NCBI GenBank assembly: GCA_963995525.1
Contig: OZ023206.1
Coordinates: 42,887,178-42,951,177, forward strand
Length of the DNA: 64,000 nucleotides
Direction: 5' to 3'
Source of the DNA: Escarpia spicata
Taxonomy: Eukaryota > Annelida > Polychaeta > Sabellida > Siboglinidae
In this document: positions 51,167 to 63,865 of the stretch, piece by piece
Layout: each line of letters starts with the position of its first letter
Numbering within the stretch: the first letter of the stretch is position 1
Position numbers and translations under genes: made by a program
Notes under the pieces: model-generated
The model's input: the letters and a program-made list of their open reading frames with translations, nothing else
Told to the model about the DNA's origin: nothing
The model's database searches: none

Positions 51167-52794
51167 TCACAGCATAACGGTATTTTAAGTGCACTTTTTT
51201 TGCGGACGGATCCTTAATGTGGTCTTACCCCAAATAGATGTTTTACATGTTACAAATCTTCACGAAGGCTAGACTGATATCAAGCTACACACATAACTAG
51301 ATTAACCACAAATGGGAATGCATGTTACCGTTTTATCTCCGTCACGTAAGTTACAAGAACATATTACGTAAGTTATAGGTGTGAAAACTCATCCCCATTT
51401 GATGTTTTATCTTGTCTAAAGCAGCAGTACATTCAGTACTCACGAGACAAACAAGTCCCATGTCAAAGTGTTCGAACACAATTTATGCACATCATAGCAT
51501 AACGGTATTTTAAGTGAACTTTTTTCGGCGGACGGATCCTTAATGTGGTCTTACCCCAAATAGATGTTTTGCATGTTACAAATCTTCACGAAGGCTAGAC
51601 TGATATCAAGCTACACACATAACTAGATTAACCACAATTGGGAATGCATGTTACCGTTTTATCTCCGTCACGTAAGTTACAAGAACATATTAATTAAGTT
51701 ATAGGTGTGAAAACTCATCCCCATTTGATGTTTTATCTTGTCTAAAGCAGCAGTACATTCAGTACTCACGAGACAAACATGTCCCATTTCAAAGTGTTCG
51801 AACAAAATTTATGCATATAACAGCATAACGGTATTTTAAGTGCACTTTTTACGGCGGACGGATCCTTAATGTGGTCTTACCCCAAATAGATGTTTTGCAT
51901 GTTACAAATCTTCACGAAGGCTAGACTGATATCAAGCTACACACATAACTAGATTAACCACAAATGGGAATGCATGTTACCGTTTTATCTCCGTCACGTA
52001 AGTTACAAGAACATATTACGTAAGTTATAGGTGTGAAAACTCATCCCCATTTGATGTTTTATCTTGTCTAAAGCAGCAGTACATTCAGTACTCACGAGAC
52101 AAACATATCCCAGGTCAAAGTGTTCGAACAAAATTTATGCATATCACAGCATAACGGTATTTTAAGTGGACTTTTTTCGGCGGACGGATCCTTAATGTGG
52201 TCTTACCCCAAATATATGTTTTGCATGTTACAAATCTTCACGAAGGCTAGACTGATATCAAGCTACACATATAACTAGATTAACCACAAATGGGAATGCA
52301 TGTTACCGTTTTATCTCCGTCACGTAAGTTACAAGAACATATTACGTAAGTTATAGGTGTGAAAACTTATCCCCATTTGATGTTTTATCTTGTCTAAAGC
52401 AGCAGTACATTCAGTACTCACGAGACAAACATGTCCCATGTCAAAGTGTTCGAACAAAATTTATGTATATCACAGCATAACGGTATTTTAAGTGGACTTT
52501 TTTCGGCGGACGGATCCTTAATGTGGTCTTACCCCAAATATATGTTTTGCATGTTACAAATCTTCACGAAGGCTAGACTGATATCAAGCTACACATATAA
52601 CTAGATTAACCACAAATGGGAATGCATGTTACCGTTTTATCTCCGTCACGTAAGTTACAAGAACATATTACGTAAGTTATAGGTGTGAAAACTTATCCCC
52701 ATTTGATGTTTTATCTTGTCTAAAGCAGCAGTACATTCAGTACTCACGAGACAAACATGTCCCATGTCAAAGTGTTCGACAAAATTTATGCATA
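51167..52794 (+). repeat. Partial return of the 11-mer HOR order
   Basis: Monomers at 51167 (T7-GCGG, TTTTACATG, CAAGTCCC), 51492 (GAAC, ATTGGG) and 51818 (T5A) match 29014-29990, preceded by 50189-51166, which matches 28036-29013. Then come two CATATAAC/CTTATCC monomers (52144, 52470); the first has an intact palindrome and a TGTATATC tail, so the GAACGC/CATTTTATG monomer of the 11-mer is skipped. Private changes: ATTAATTAAG near 51690, CCATTTC near 51784, CATATAACAG near 51825, CCAGGTC near 52110. Confidence 0.87.
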
Positions 52795-55399
52795 TCACAG
52801 CATAACGGTATTTTAAGTGCACTTTTTTGGCGGACGGATCCTTAATGTGGTCTTAACCCAAATAGATGTTTTGCATGTTACAAATCTTCACGAAGGCTAG
52901 ACTGATATCAAGCTACACACATAACTAGATTAACCACAATTGGGAATGCATGTTACCGTTTTATCTCCGTCACGTAAGTTACAAGAACATATTACGTAAG
53001 TTATAGGTGTGAAAACTCATCCCCATTTGATGTTTTATCTTGTCTAAAGCAGCAGTACATTCAGTACTCACGAGACAAACATGTCCCATATCAAAGTGTT
53101 CGAACAAAATTTATGCATATCACAGCATAACGGTATTTTAAGTGGACTTTTTTCGGCGGACGGATCCTTAATGTGGTCTTACCCCAAATAGATGTTTTGC
53201 ATGTTACAAATCTTCACGAAGGCTAGACTGATATCAAACTGCACACATAACTAGATTAACCACAAATGGGAATGCATGTTACCGTTTTATCTCCGTCACG
53301 TAAGTTACAAGAACATATTACGTAAGTTATAGGTGTGAAAACTCATCCCCATTTGATGTTTTATCTTGTCTAAAGCAGCAGTACATTCAGTACTCACGAG
53401 ACAAACATATCCCATGTCAAAGTGTTCGAACAAAATTTATGCATATCACAGCATAACGGTATTTTAAGTGGACTTTTTTCGGCGGACGGATCCTTAATGT
53501 GGTCTTACCCCAAATATATGTTTTGCATGTTACAAATCTTCACGAAGGCTAGACTGATATCAAGCTACACACATAACTAGATTAACCACAAATGGGAACG
53601 CATGTTACCGTTTTATCTCCGTCACGTAAGTTACAAGAACATATTACGTAAGTTATAGGTGTGAAAACTCATCCCCATTTTATGTTTTATCTTGTCTAAA
53701 GCAGCAGTACATTCAGTACTCACGAGACAAACATGTCCCATGTCAAAGTGTTCGAACAAAATTTATGTATATCACAGCATAACGGTATTTTAAGTGGACT
53801 TTTTTCGGCGGACGGATCCTTAATGTGGTCTTACCCCAAATATATGTTTTGCATGTTACAAATCTTCACGAAGGCTAGACTGATATCAAGCTACACATAT
53901 AACTAGATTAACCACAAATGGGAATGCATGTTACCGTTTTATCTCCGTCACGTAAGTTACAAGAACATATTACGTAAGTTATAGGTGTGAAAACTTATCC
54001 CCATTTGATGTTTTATCTTGTCTAAAGCAGCAGTACATTCAGTACTCACGAGACAAACATGTCCCATGTCAAAGTGTTCGACAAAATTTATGCATATCAC
54101 AGCATAACGGTATTTTAAGTGGACTTTTTTCGGCGGACGGATCCTTAATGTGGTCTTACCCCAAATATATGTTTTGCATGTTACAAATCTTCACGACGGC
54201 TAGACTGATATCAAGCTACACACATAACTAGATTAACCACAAATGGGAATGCATGTTACCGTTTTATCTCAGTCACGTAAGTTACAAGAACATATTACGT
54301 AAGTTATAGGTGTGAAAACTCATCCCCATTTCATGTTTTATCTTGTCTAAAGCAGCAGTACATTCAGTACTCACGAGACAAACATATCCCATGTCAAAGT
54401 GTTCGAACAAAATTTATGCATATCACAGCATAACGGTATTTTAAGTGCACTTTTTTGGCGGACGGATCCTTAATGTGGTCTTAACCCAAATAGATGTTTT
54501 GCATGTTACAAATCTTCACGAAGGCTAGACTGATATCAAGCTACACACATAACTAGATTAACCACAATTGGGAATGCATGTTACCGTTTTATCTCCGTCA
54601 CGTAAGTTACAAGAACATATTACGTAAGTTATAGGTGTGAAAACTCATCCCCATTTGATGTTTTATCTTGTCTAAAGCAGCAGTACATTCAGTACTCACG
54701 AGACAAACATGTCCCATATCAAAGTGTTCGAACAAAATTTATGCATATCACAGCATAACGGTATTTTAAGTGGACTTTTTTCGGCGGACGGATCCTTAAT
54801 GTGGTCTTACCCCAAATAGATGTTTTGCATCTTACAAATCTTCACGAAGGCTAGACTGATATCAAACTGCACACATAACTAGATTAACCACAAATGGGAA
54901 TGCATGTTACCGTTTTATCTCCGTCACGTAAGTTACAAGAACATATTACGTAAGTTATAGGTGTGAAAACTCATCCCCATTTGATGTTTTATCTTGTCTA
55001 AAGCAGCAGTACATTCAGTACTCACGAGACAAACATATCCCATGTCAAAGTGTTCGAATACAATTTATGCATATCACAGCATAACGGTATTTTAAGTGCA
55101 CTTTTTTTGGCGGACGGATCCTTATTGTGGTCTTAACCCAAATAGATGTTTTGCATGTTACAAATCTTCACGAAGGCTAGACTGATATCAAGCTACACAC
55201 ATAACTAGATTAACCACAAATGGGAATGCATGTTACCGTTTTATCTCCGTCACGTAAGTTACAAGAACATATTACGTAAGTTATAGGTGTGAAAACTCAT
55301 CCCCATTTGATGTTTTATCTTGTCTAAAGCAGCAGTACATTCAGTACACACGAGACAAACATATCCCATGTCAAAGTGTTCGAACACAATTTATGCATA
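52795..55399 (+). repeat. 8-monomer segment, copy 1 (2605 bp)
   Basis: Starts: 52795, 53120, 53446, 53772, 54097, 54423, 54748, 55074. Order: T6-GGCGG/TTAACCC/ATTGGG/CATATCAAAG (325 bp); AACTGCAC; GAACGC/CATTTTATG; CATATAAC/TTCGAC; CTCAGTC/CATTTCATG/CATATCCC; T6-GGCGG again; AACTGCAC; T7/TTAACCC. The same order recurs at 57029-59633, 4234 bp away. Private changes: CACGACGGC near 54193, GCATCTTAC near 54827, CCTTATTG near 55120, GTACACACG near 55345. Confidence 0.92.
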
Positions 55400-57028
55400 T
55401 CACAGCATAACGGTATTTTAAGTGGACTTTTTTCGGCGGACGGATCCTTAATGTGGTCTTACCCCAAATATATGTTTTGCATGTTACAAATCTTCACGAA
55501 GGCTAGACTGATATCAAGCTACACACATAACTAGATTAACCACAAATGGGAACGCATGTTACCGTTTTATCTCCGTCAGGTAAGTTACAAGAACATATTA
55601 CGTAAGTTATAGGTGTGAAAACTCATCCCCATTTTATGTTTTATCTTGTCTAAAGCAGCAGTACATTCAGTACTCACGAGACAAACATATCCCATGTCAA
55701 AGTGTTCGAATAAAATTTATGCATATCACAGCATAACGGTATTTTAAGTGCACTTTTTTTGGCGGACGGATCCTTAATGTGGTCTTAACCCAAATAGATG
55801 TTTTGCATGTTACAAATCTTCACGAAGGCTAGACTGATATCAAGCTACACACATAACTAGATTAACCACAAATGGGAATGCATGTTACCGTTTTATCTCC
55901 GTCACGTAAGTTACAAGAACATATTACGTAAGTTATAGGTGTGAAAACTCATCCCCATTTGATGTTTTATCTTGTCTAAAGCAGCAGTACATTCAGTACT
56001 CACGAGACAAACATATCCCATGTCAAAGTGTTCGAACAAAATTTATGCATATCACAGCATAACGGTATTTTAAGTGGACTTTTTTCGGCGGACTGATCCT
56101 TAATGTGGTCTTACCCCAAATATATGTTTTGCATGTTACAAATCTTCACGAAGGCTAGACTGATATCAAGCTACACACATAACTAGATTAACCACAAATG
56201 GGAACGCATGTTACCGTTTTATCTCCGTCAGGTAAGTTACAAGAACATATTACGTAAGTTATAGGTGTGAAAACTCATCCCCATTTGATGTTTTATCTTG
56301 TCTAAAGCAGCTGTACATTCAGTACTCACGAGACAAACATGTCCCATGTCAAAGTGTTCGAACAAAATTTATGCATATCACAGCATAACGGTATTTTAAG
56401 TGCACTTTTTTTGCGGACGGATCCTTAATGTGGTCTTACCCCAAATAGATGTTTTACATGTTACAAATCTTCACGAAGGCTAGACTGATATCAAGCTACA
56501 CACATAACTAGATTAACCACAAATGGGAATGCATGTTACCGTTTTATCTCCGTCACGTAAGTTACAAGAACATATTACGTAAGTTATAGGTGTGAAAACT
56601 CATCCCCATTTGATGTTTTATCTTGTCTAAAGCAGCAGTACATTCAGTACTCACGAGACAAACATGTCCCATATCAAAGTGTTCGAACAAAATTTATGCA
56701 TATCACAGCATAACGGTATTTTAAGTGGACTTTTTTCGGCGGACGGATCCTTAATGTGGTCTTACCCCAAATAGATGTTTTGCATGTTACAAATCTTCAC
56801 GAAGGCTAGACTGATATCAAACTGCACACATAACTAGATTAACCACAAATGGGAATACATGTTACCGTTTTATCTCCGTCACGTAAGTTACAAGAGCATA
56901 TTACGTAAGTTATAGGTGTGAAAACTCATCCCCATTTGATGTTTTATCTTGTCTAAAGCAGCAGTACATTCAGTACTCACGAGACAAACATATCCCATGT
57001 CAAAGTGTTCGAACAAAATTTATGCATA
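55400..57028 (+). repeat. Five monomers between the 8-mer copies
   Basis: Starts: 55400, 55726, 56052, 56378, 56703. Two GAACGC monomers (55400, 56052) share a rare CAGGTAAG, so 55400 and 56052 look like a dimer duplication with a TTAACCC monomer between. The monomer at 56052 lost its BamHI site (ACTGATCC) and has GCTGTAC. The segment 55726-56930 matches 59308-60507 at a 3582-bp offset (GAATAAAATT, GCTGTAC, TTTTACATG and GAATACATG all aligned). Confidence 0.88.
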
Positions 57029-59633
57029 TCACAGCATAACGGTATTTTAAGTGCACTTTTTTGGCGGACGGATCCTTAATGTGGTCTTAACCCAAATAGA
57101 TGTTTTGCATGTTACAAATCTTCACGAAGGCTAGACTGATATCAAGCTACACACATAACTAGATTAACCACAATTGGGAATGCATGTTACCGTTTTATCT
57201 CCGTCACGTAAGTTACAAGAACATATTACGTAAGTTATAGGTGTGAAAACTCATCCCCATTTGATGTTTTATCTTGTCTAAAGCAGCAGTACATTCAGTA
57301 CTCACGAGACAAACATGTCCCATATCAAAGTGTTCGAACAAAATTTATGCATATCACAGCATAACGGTATTTTAAGTGGACTTTTTTCGGCGGACGGATC
57401 CTTAATGTGGTCTTACCCCAAATAGATGTTTTGCATGTTACAAATCTTCACGAAGGCTAGACTGATATCAAACTGCACACATAACTAGATTAACCACAAA
57501 TGGGAATGCATGTTACCGTTTTATCTCCGTCACGTAAGTTACAAGAACATATTACGTAAGTTATAGGTGTGAAAACTCATCCCCATTTGATGTTTTATCT
57601 TGTCTAAAGCAGCAGTACATTCAGTACTCACGAGACAAACATATCCCATGTCAAAGTGTTCGAACAAAATTTATGCATATCACAGCATAACGGTATTTTA
57701 AGTGGACTTTTTTCGGCGGACGGATCCTTAATGTGGTCTTACCCCAAATATATGTTTTGCATGTTACAAATCTTCACGAAGGCTAGACTGATATCAAGCT
57801 ACACACATAACTAGATTAACCACAAATGGGAACGCATGTTACCGTTTTATCTCCGTCACGTAAGTTACAAGAACATATTACGTAAGTTATAGGTGTGAAA
57901 ACTCATCCCCATTTTATGTTTTATCTTTTCTAAAGCAGCAGTACATTCAGTACTCACGAGACAAACATGTCCCATGTCAAAGTGTTCGAACAAAATTTAT
58001 GTATATCACAGCATAACGGTATTTTAAGTGGACTTTTTTCGGCGGACGGATCCTTAATGTGGTCTTACCCCAAATATATGTTTTGCATGTTACAAATCTT
58101 CACGAAGGCTAGACTGATATCAAGCTACACATATAACTAGATTAACCACAAATGGGAATGCATGTTACCGTTTTATCTCCGTCACGTAAGTTACAAGAAC
58201 ATATTACGTAAGTTATAGGTGTGAAAACTTATCCCCATTTGATGTTTTATCTTGTCTAAAGCAGCAGTACATTCAGTACTCACGAGACAAACATGTCCCA
58301 TGTCAAAGTGTTCGACAAAATTTATGCATATCACAGCATAACGGTATTTTAAGTGGACTTTTTTCGGCGGACGGATCCTTAATGTGGTCTTACCCCAAAT
58401 ATATGTTTTGCATGTTACAAATCTTCACGAAGGCTAGACTGATATCAAGCTACACACATAACTAGATTAACCACAAATGGGAATGCATGTTACCGTTTTA
58501 TCTCAGTCACGTAAGTTACAAGAACATATTACGTAAGTTATAGGTGTGAAAACTCATCCCCATTTCATGTTTTATCTTGTCTAAAGCAGCAGTACATTCA
58601 GTACTCACGAGACAAACATATCCCATGTCAAAGTGTTCGAACAAAATTTATGCATATCACAGCATAACGGTATTTTAAGTGCACTTTTTTGGCGGACGGA
58701 TCCTTAATGTGGTCTTAACCCAAATAGATGTTTTGCATGTTACAAATCTTCACGAAGGCTAGACTGATATCAAGCTACACACATAACTAGATTAACCACA
58801 ATTGGGAATGCATGTTACCGTTTTATCTCCGTCACGTAAGTTACAAGAACATATTACGTAAGTTATAGGTGTGAAAACTCATCCCCATTTGATGTTTTAT
58901 CTTGTCTAAAGCAGCAGTACATTCAGTACTCACGAGACAAACATGTCCCATATCAAAGTGTTCGAACAAAATTTATGCATATCACAGCATAACGGTATTT
59001 TAAGTGGACTTTTTTCGGCGGACGGATCCTTAATGTGGTCTTACCCCAAATAGATGTTTTGCATGTTACAAATCTTCACGAAGGCTAGACTGATATCAAA
59101 CTGCACACATAACTAGATTAACCACAAATGGGAATGCATGTTACCGTTTTATCTCCGTCACGTAAGTTACAAGAACATATTACGTAAGTTATAGGTGTGA
59201 AAACTCATCCCCATTTGATGTTTTATCTTGTCTAAAGCAGCAGTACATTCAGTACTCACGAGACAAACATATCCCATGTCAAAGTGTTCGAATAAAATTT
59301 ATGCATATCACAGCATAACGGTATTTTAAGTGCACTTTGTTTGGCGGACGGATCCTTAATGTGGTCTTAACCCAAATAGATGTTTTGCATGTTACAAATC
59401 TTCACGAAGGCTAGACTGATATCAAGCTACACACATAACTAGATTAACCACAAATGGGAATGCATGTTACCGTTTTATCTCCGTCACGTAAGTTACAAGA
59501 ACATATTACGTAAGTTATAGGTGTGAAAACTCATCCCCATTTGATGTTTTATCTTGTCTAAAACAGCAGTACATTCAGTACTCACGAGACAAACATATCC
59601 CATGTCAAAGTGTTCGAACAAAATTTATGCATA
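57029..59633 (+). repeat. 8-monomer segment, copy 2 (2605 bp)
   Basis: Starts: 57029, 57354, 57680, 58006, 58331, 58657, 58982, 59308. It has the same class order and total length as 52795-55399. Private changes: ATCTTTTCTA near 57925, ACTTTGTTTGG near 59335, AAAACAGC near 59561. CATTTTATG is at 53676 and 57910, offset 4234. Confidence 0.92.
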
Positions 59634-60284
59634 TCACAGCATAACGGTATTTTAAGTGGACTTTTTTCGGCGGACGGATCCTTAATGTGGTCTTACCCCA
59701 AATATATGTTTTGCATGTTACAAATCTTCACGAAGGCTAGACTGATATCAAGCTACACACATAACTAGATTAACCACAAATGGGAACGCATGTTACCGTT
59801 TTATCTCCGTCACGTAAGTTACAAGAACATATTACGTAAGTTATAGGTGTGAAAACTCATCCCCATTTGATGTTTTATCTTGTCTAAAGCAGCTGTACAT
59901 TCAGTACTCACGAGACAAACATGTCCCATGTCAAAGTGTTCGAACAAAATTTATGCATATCACAGCATAACGGTATTTTAAGTGCACTTTTTTTGCGGAC
60001 GGATCCTTAATGTGGTCTTACCCCAAATAGATGTTTTACATGTTACAAATCTTCACGAAGGCTAGACTGATATCAAGCTACACACATAACTAGATTAACC
60101 ACAAATGGGAATGCATGTTACCGTTTTATCTCCGTCACGTAAGTTACAAGAACATATTACGTAAGTTATAGGTGTGAAAACTCATCCCCATTTGATGTTT
60201 TATCTTGTCTAAAGCAGCAGTACATTCAGTACTCACGAGACAAACATGTCCCATATCAAAGTGTTCGAACAAAATTTATGCATA

Positions 60285-60609
60285 TCACAGCATAACGGTA
60301 TTTTAAGTGGACTTTTTTCGGCGGACGGATCCTTAATGTGGTCTTACCCCAAATAGATGTTTTGCATGTTACAAATCTTCACGAAGGCTAGACTGATATC
60401 AAACTGCACACATAACTAGATTAACCACAAATGGGAATACATGTTACCGTTTTATCTCCGTCACGTAAGTTACAAGAGCATATTACGTAAGTTATAGGTG
60501 TGAAAACTTATCCCCATTTGATGTTTTATCTTGTCTAAAGCAGCAGTACATTCAGTACTCACGAGACAAACATGTCCCATGTCAAAGTGTTCGACAAAAT
60601 TTATGCATA
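60285..60609 (+). repeat. Hybrid monomer: AACTGCAC/AGAGCAT front, CTTATCC/TTCGAC tail
   Basis: The front matches the monomer at 56703 (AACTGCAC, GAATACATG, AGAGCAT); the tail matches CATATAAC-class units (CTTATCC, TTCGAC) and is followed, as those are, by a CTCAGTC monomer. The switch lies between about 60478 and 60508. The identical hybrid recurs at 63215-63539, so it was copied after it formed. Confidence 0.85.
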
Positions 60610-62888
60610 TCACAGCATAACGGTATTTTAAGTGGACTTTTTTCGGCGGACGGATCCTTAATGTGGTCTTACCCCAAATATATGTTTTGCATGTTACAAA
60701 TCTTCACGAAGGCTAGACTGATATCAAGCTACACACATAACTAGATTAACCACAAATGGGAATGCATGTTACCGTTTTATCTCAGTCACGTAAGTTACAA
60801 GAACATATTACGTAAGTTATAGGTGTGAAAACTCATCCCCATTTCATGTTTTATCTTGTCTAAAGCAGCAGTACATTCAGTACTCACGAGACAAACATAT
60901 CCCATGTCAAAGTGTTCGAACAAAATTTATGCATATCACAGCATAACGGTATTTTAAGTGCACTTTTTTGGCGGACGGATCCTTAATGTGGTCTTAACCC
61001 AAATATATGTTTTGCATGTTACAAATCTTCACGAAGGCTAGACTGATATCAAGCTACACACATAACTAGATTAACCACAATTGGGAATGCATGTTACCGT
61101 TTTATCTCCGTCACGTAAGTTACAAGAACATATTACGTAAGTTATAGGTGTGAAAACTCATCCCCATTTGATGTTTTATCTTGTCTAAAGCAGCAGTACA
61201 TTCAGTACTCACGAGACAAACATGTCCCATATCAAAGTGTTCGAACAAAATTTATGCATATCACAGCATAACGGTATTTTAAGTGGACTTTTTTCGGCGG
61301 ACGGATCCTTAATGTGGTCTTACCCCAAATAGATGTTTTGCATGTTACAAATCTTCACGAAGGCTAGACTGATATCAAGCTACACACATAACTAGATTAA
61401 CCACAAATGGGAATGCATGTTACCGTTTTATCTCCGTCACGTAAGTTACAAGAACATATTACGTAAGTTATAGGTGTGAAAACTCATCCCCATTTGATGT
61501 TTTATCTTGTCTAAAGCAGCAGTACATTCAGTACTCACGAGACAAACATATCCCATGTCAAAGTGTTCGAACAAAATTTATGCATATCACAGCATAACGG
61601 TATTTTAAGTGCACTTTTTTGGCGGACGGATCCTTAATGTGGTCTTAACCCAAATAGATGTTTTGCATGTTACAAATCTTCACGAAGGCTAGACTGATAT
61701 CAAGCTACACACATAACTAGATTAACCACACATGGGAATGCATGTTACCGTTTTATCTCCGTCACGTAAGTTACAAGAACATATTACGTAAGTTATAGGT
61801 GTGAAAACTCATCCCCATTTGATGTTTTATCTTGTCTAAAGCAGCAGTACATTCAGTACTCACGAGACAAACATGTCCCATATCAAAGTGTTCGAACAAA
61901 ATTTATGCATATCACAGCATAACGGTATTTTAAGTGGACTTTTTTCGGCGGACGGATCCTTAATGTGGTCTTACCCCAAATAGATGTTTTGCATGTTACA
62001 AATCTTCACGAAGGCTAGACTGATATCAAACTGCACACATAACTAGATTAACCACAAATGGGAATGCATGTTACCGTTTTATCTCCGTCACGTAAGTTAC
62101 AAGAACATATTACGTAAGTTATAGGTGTGAAAACTCATCCCCATTTGATGTTTTATCTTGTCTAAAGCAGCAGTACATTCAGTACTCACGAGACAAACAT
62201 ATCCCATGTCAAAGTGTTCGAACAAAATTTATGCATATCACAGCATAACGGTATTTTAAGTGGACTTTTTTCGGCGGACGGATCCTTAATGTGGTCTTAC
62301 CCCAAATATATGTTTTGCATGTTACAAATCTTCACGAAGGCTAGACTGATATCAAGCTACACACATAACTAGATTAACCACAAATGGGAACGCATGTTAC
62401 CGTTTTATCTCCGTCACGTAAGTTACAAGAACATATTACGTAAGTTATAGGTGTGAAAACTCATCCCCATTTTATGTTTTATCTTGTCTAAAGCAGCAGT
62501 ACATTCAGTACTCACGAGACAAACATGTCCCATGTCAAAGTGTTCGAACAAAATTTATGTATATCACAGCATAACGGTATTTTAAGTGGACTTTTTTCGG
62601 CGGACGGATCCTTAATGTGGTCTTACCCCAAATATATGTTTTGCATGTTACAAATCTTCACGAAGGCTAGACTGATATCAAGCTACACATATAACTAGAT
62701 TAACCACAAATGGGAATGCATGTTACCGTTTTATCTCCGTCACGTAAGTTACAAGAACATATTACGTAAGTTATAGGTGTGAAAACTTATCCCCATTTGA
62801 TGTTTTATCTTGTCTAAAGCAGCAGTACATTCAGTACTCACGAGACAAACATGTCCCATGTCAAAGTGTTCGACAAAATTTATGCATA

Positions 62889-63214
62889 TCACAGCATAAC
62901 GGTATTTTAAGTGGACTTTTTTCGGCGGACGGATCCTTAATGTGGTCTTACCCCAAATATATGTTTTGCATGTTACAAATCTTCACGAAGGCTAGACTGA
63001 TATCAAGCTACACACATAACTAGATTAACCACAAATGGGAATGCATGTTACCGTTTTATCTCAGTCACGTAAGTTACAAGAACATATTACGTAAGTTATA
63101 GGTGTGAAAACTCATCCCCATTTCATGTTTTATCTTGTCTAAAGCAGCAGTACATTCAGTACTCACGAGACAAACATGTCCCATATCAAAGTGTTCGAAC
63201 AAAATTTATGCATA
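62889..63214 (+). repeat. Hybrid monomer: CTCAGTC/CATTTCATG front, CATATCAAAG tail
   Basis: Other CTCAGTC/CATTTCATG monomers (54097, 58331, 60610, 63540) end with CATATCCCATGTC and are followed by a T6-GGCGG monomer. This one ends with CATGTCCCATATC, the tail of the T6-GGCGG class, and is followed directly by AACTGCAC. One monomer was therefore removed, with the join between about 63124 and 63185. Confidence 0.85.
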
Positions 63215-63865
63215 TCACAGCATAACGGTATTTTAAGTGGACTTTTTTCGGCGGACGGATCCTTAATGTGGTCTTACCCCAAATAGATGTTTTGCATGTT
63301 ACAAATCTTCACGAAGGCTAGACTGATATCAAACTGCACACATAACTAGATTAACCACAAATGGGAATACATGTTACCGTTTTATCTCCGTCACGTAAGT
63401 TACAAGAGCATATTACGTAAGTTATAGGTGTGAAAACTTATCCCCATTTGATGTTTTATCTTGTCTAAAGCAGCAGTACATTCAGTACTCACGAGACAAA
63501 CATGTCCCATGTCAAAGTGTTCGACAAAATTTATGCATATCACAGCATAACGGTATTTTAAGTGGACTTTTTTCGGCGGACGGATCCTTAATGTGGTCTT
63601 ACCCCAAATATATGTTTTGCATGTTACAAATCTTCACGAAGGCTAGACTGATATCAAGCTACACACATAACTAGATTAACCACAAATGGGAATGCATGTT
63701 ACCGTTTTATCTCAGTCACGTAAGTTACAAGAACATATTACGTAAGTTATAGGTGTGAAAACTCATCCCCATTTCATGTTTTATCTTGTCTAAAGCAGCA
63801 GTACATTCAGTACTCACGAGACAAACATATCCCATGTCAAAGTGTTCGAACAAAATTTATGCATA

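Larger units (their letters stand above)
59634..63865 (+). repeat. Right-end block, monomers 184-196
   Basis: Starts: 59634, 59960, 60285, 60610, 60936, 61261, 61587, 61912, 62238, 62564, 62889, 63215, 63540. 325-bp members: 59960, 60285, 60936, 61587, 62564, 63215. The tetramer 61912-63214 (AACTGCAC; GAACGC/CATTTTATG; CATATAAC/TTCGAC; CTCAGTC) is a third copy of the module at 53120-54422 and 57354-58656. The run 60285-61070 recurs at 63215-64000, offset 2930. Hybrids are at 60285, 62889 and 63215. Private change: CACATGGG near 61729. Confidence 0.9.
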
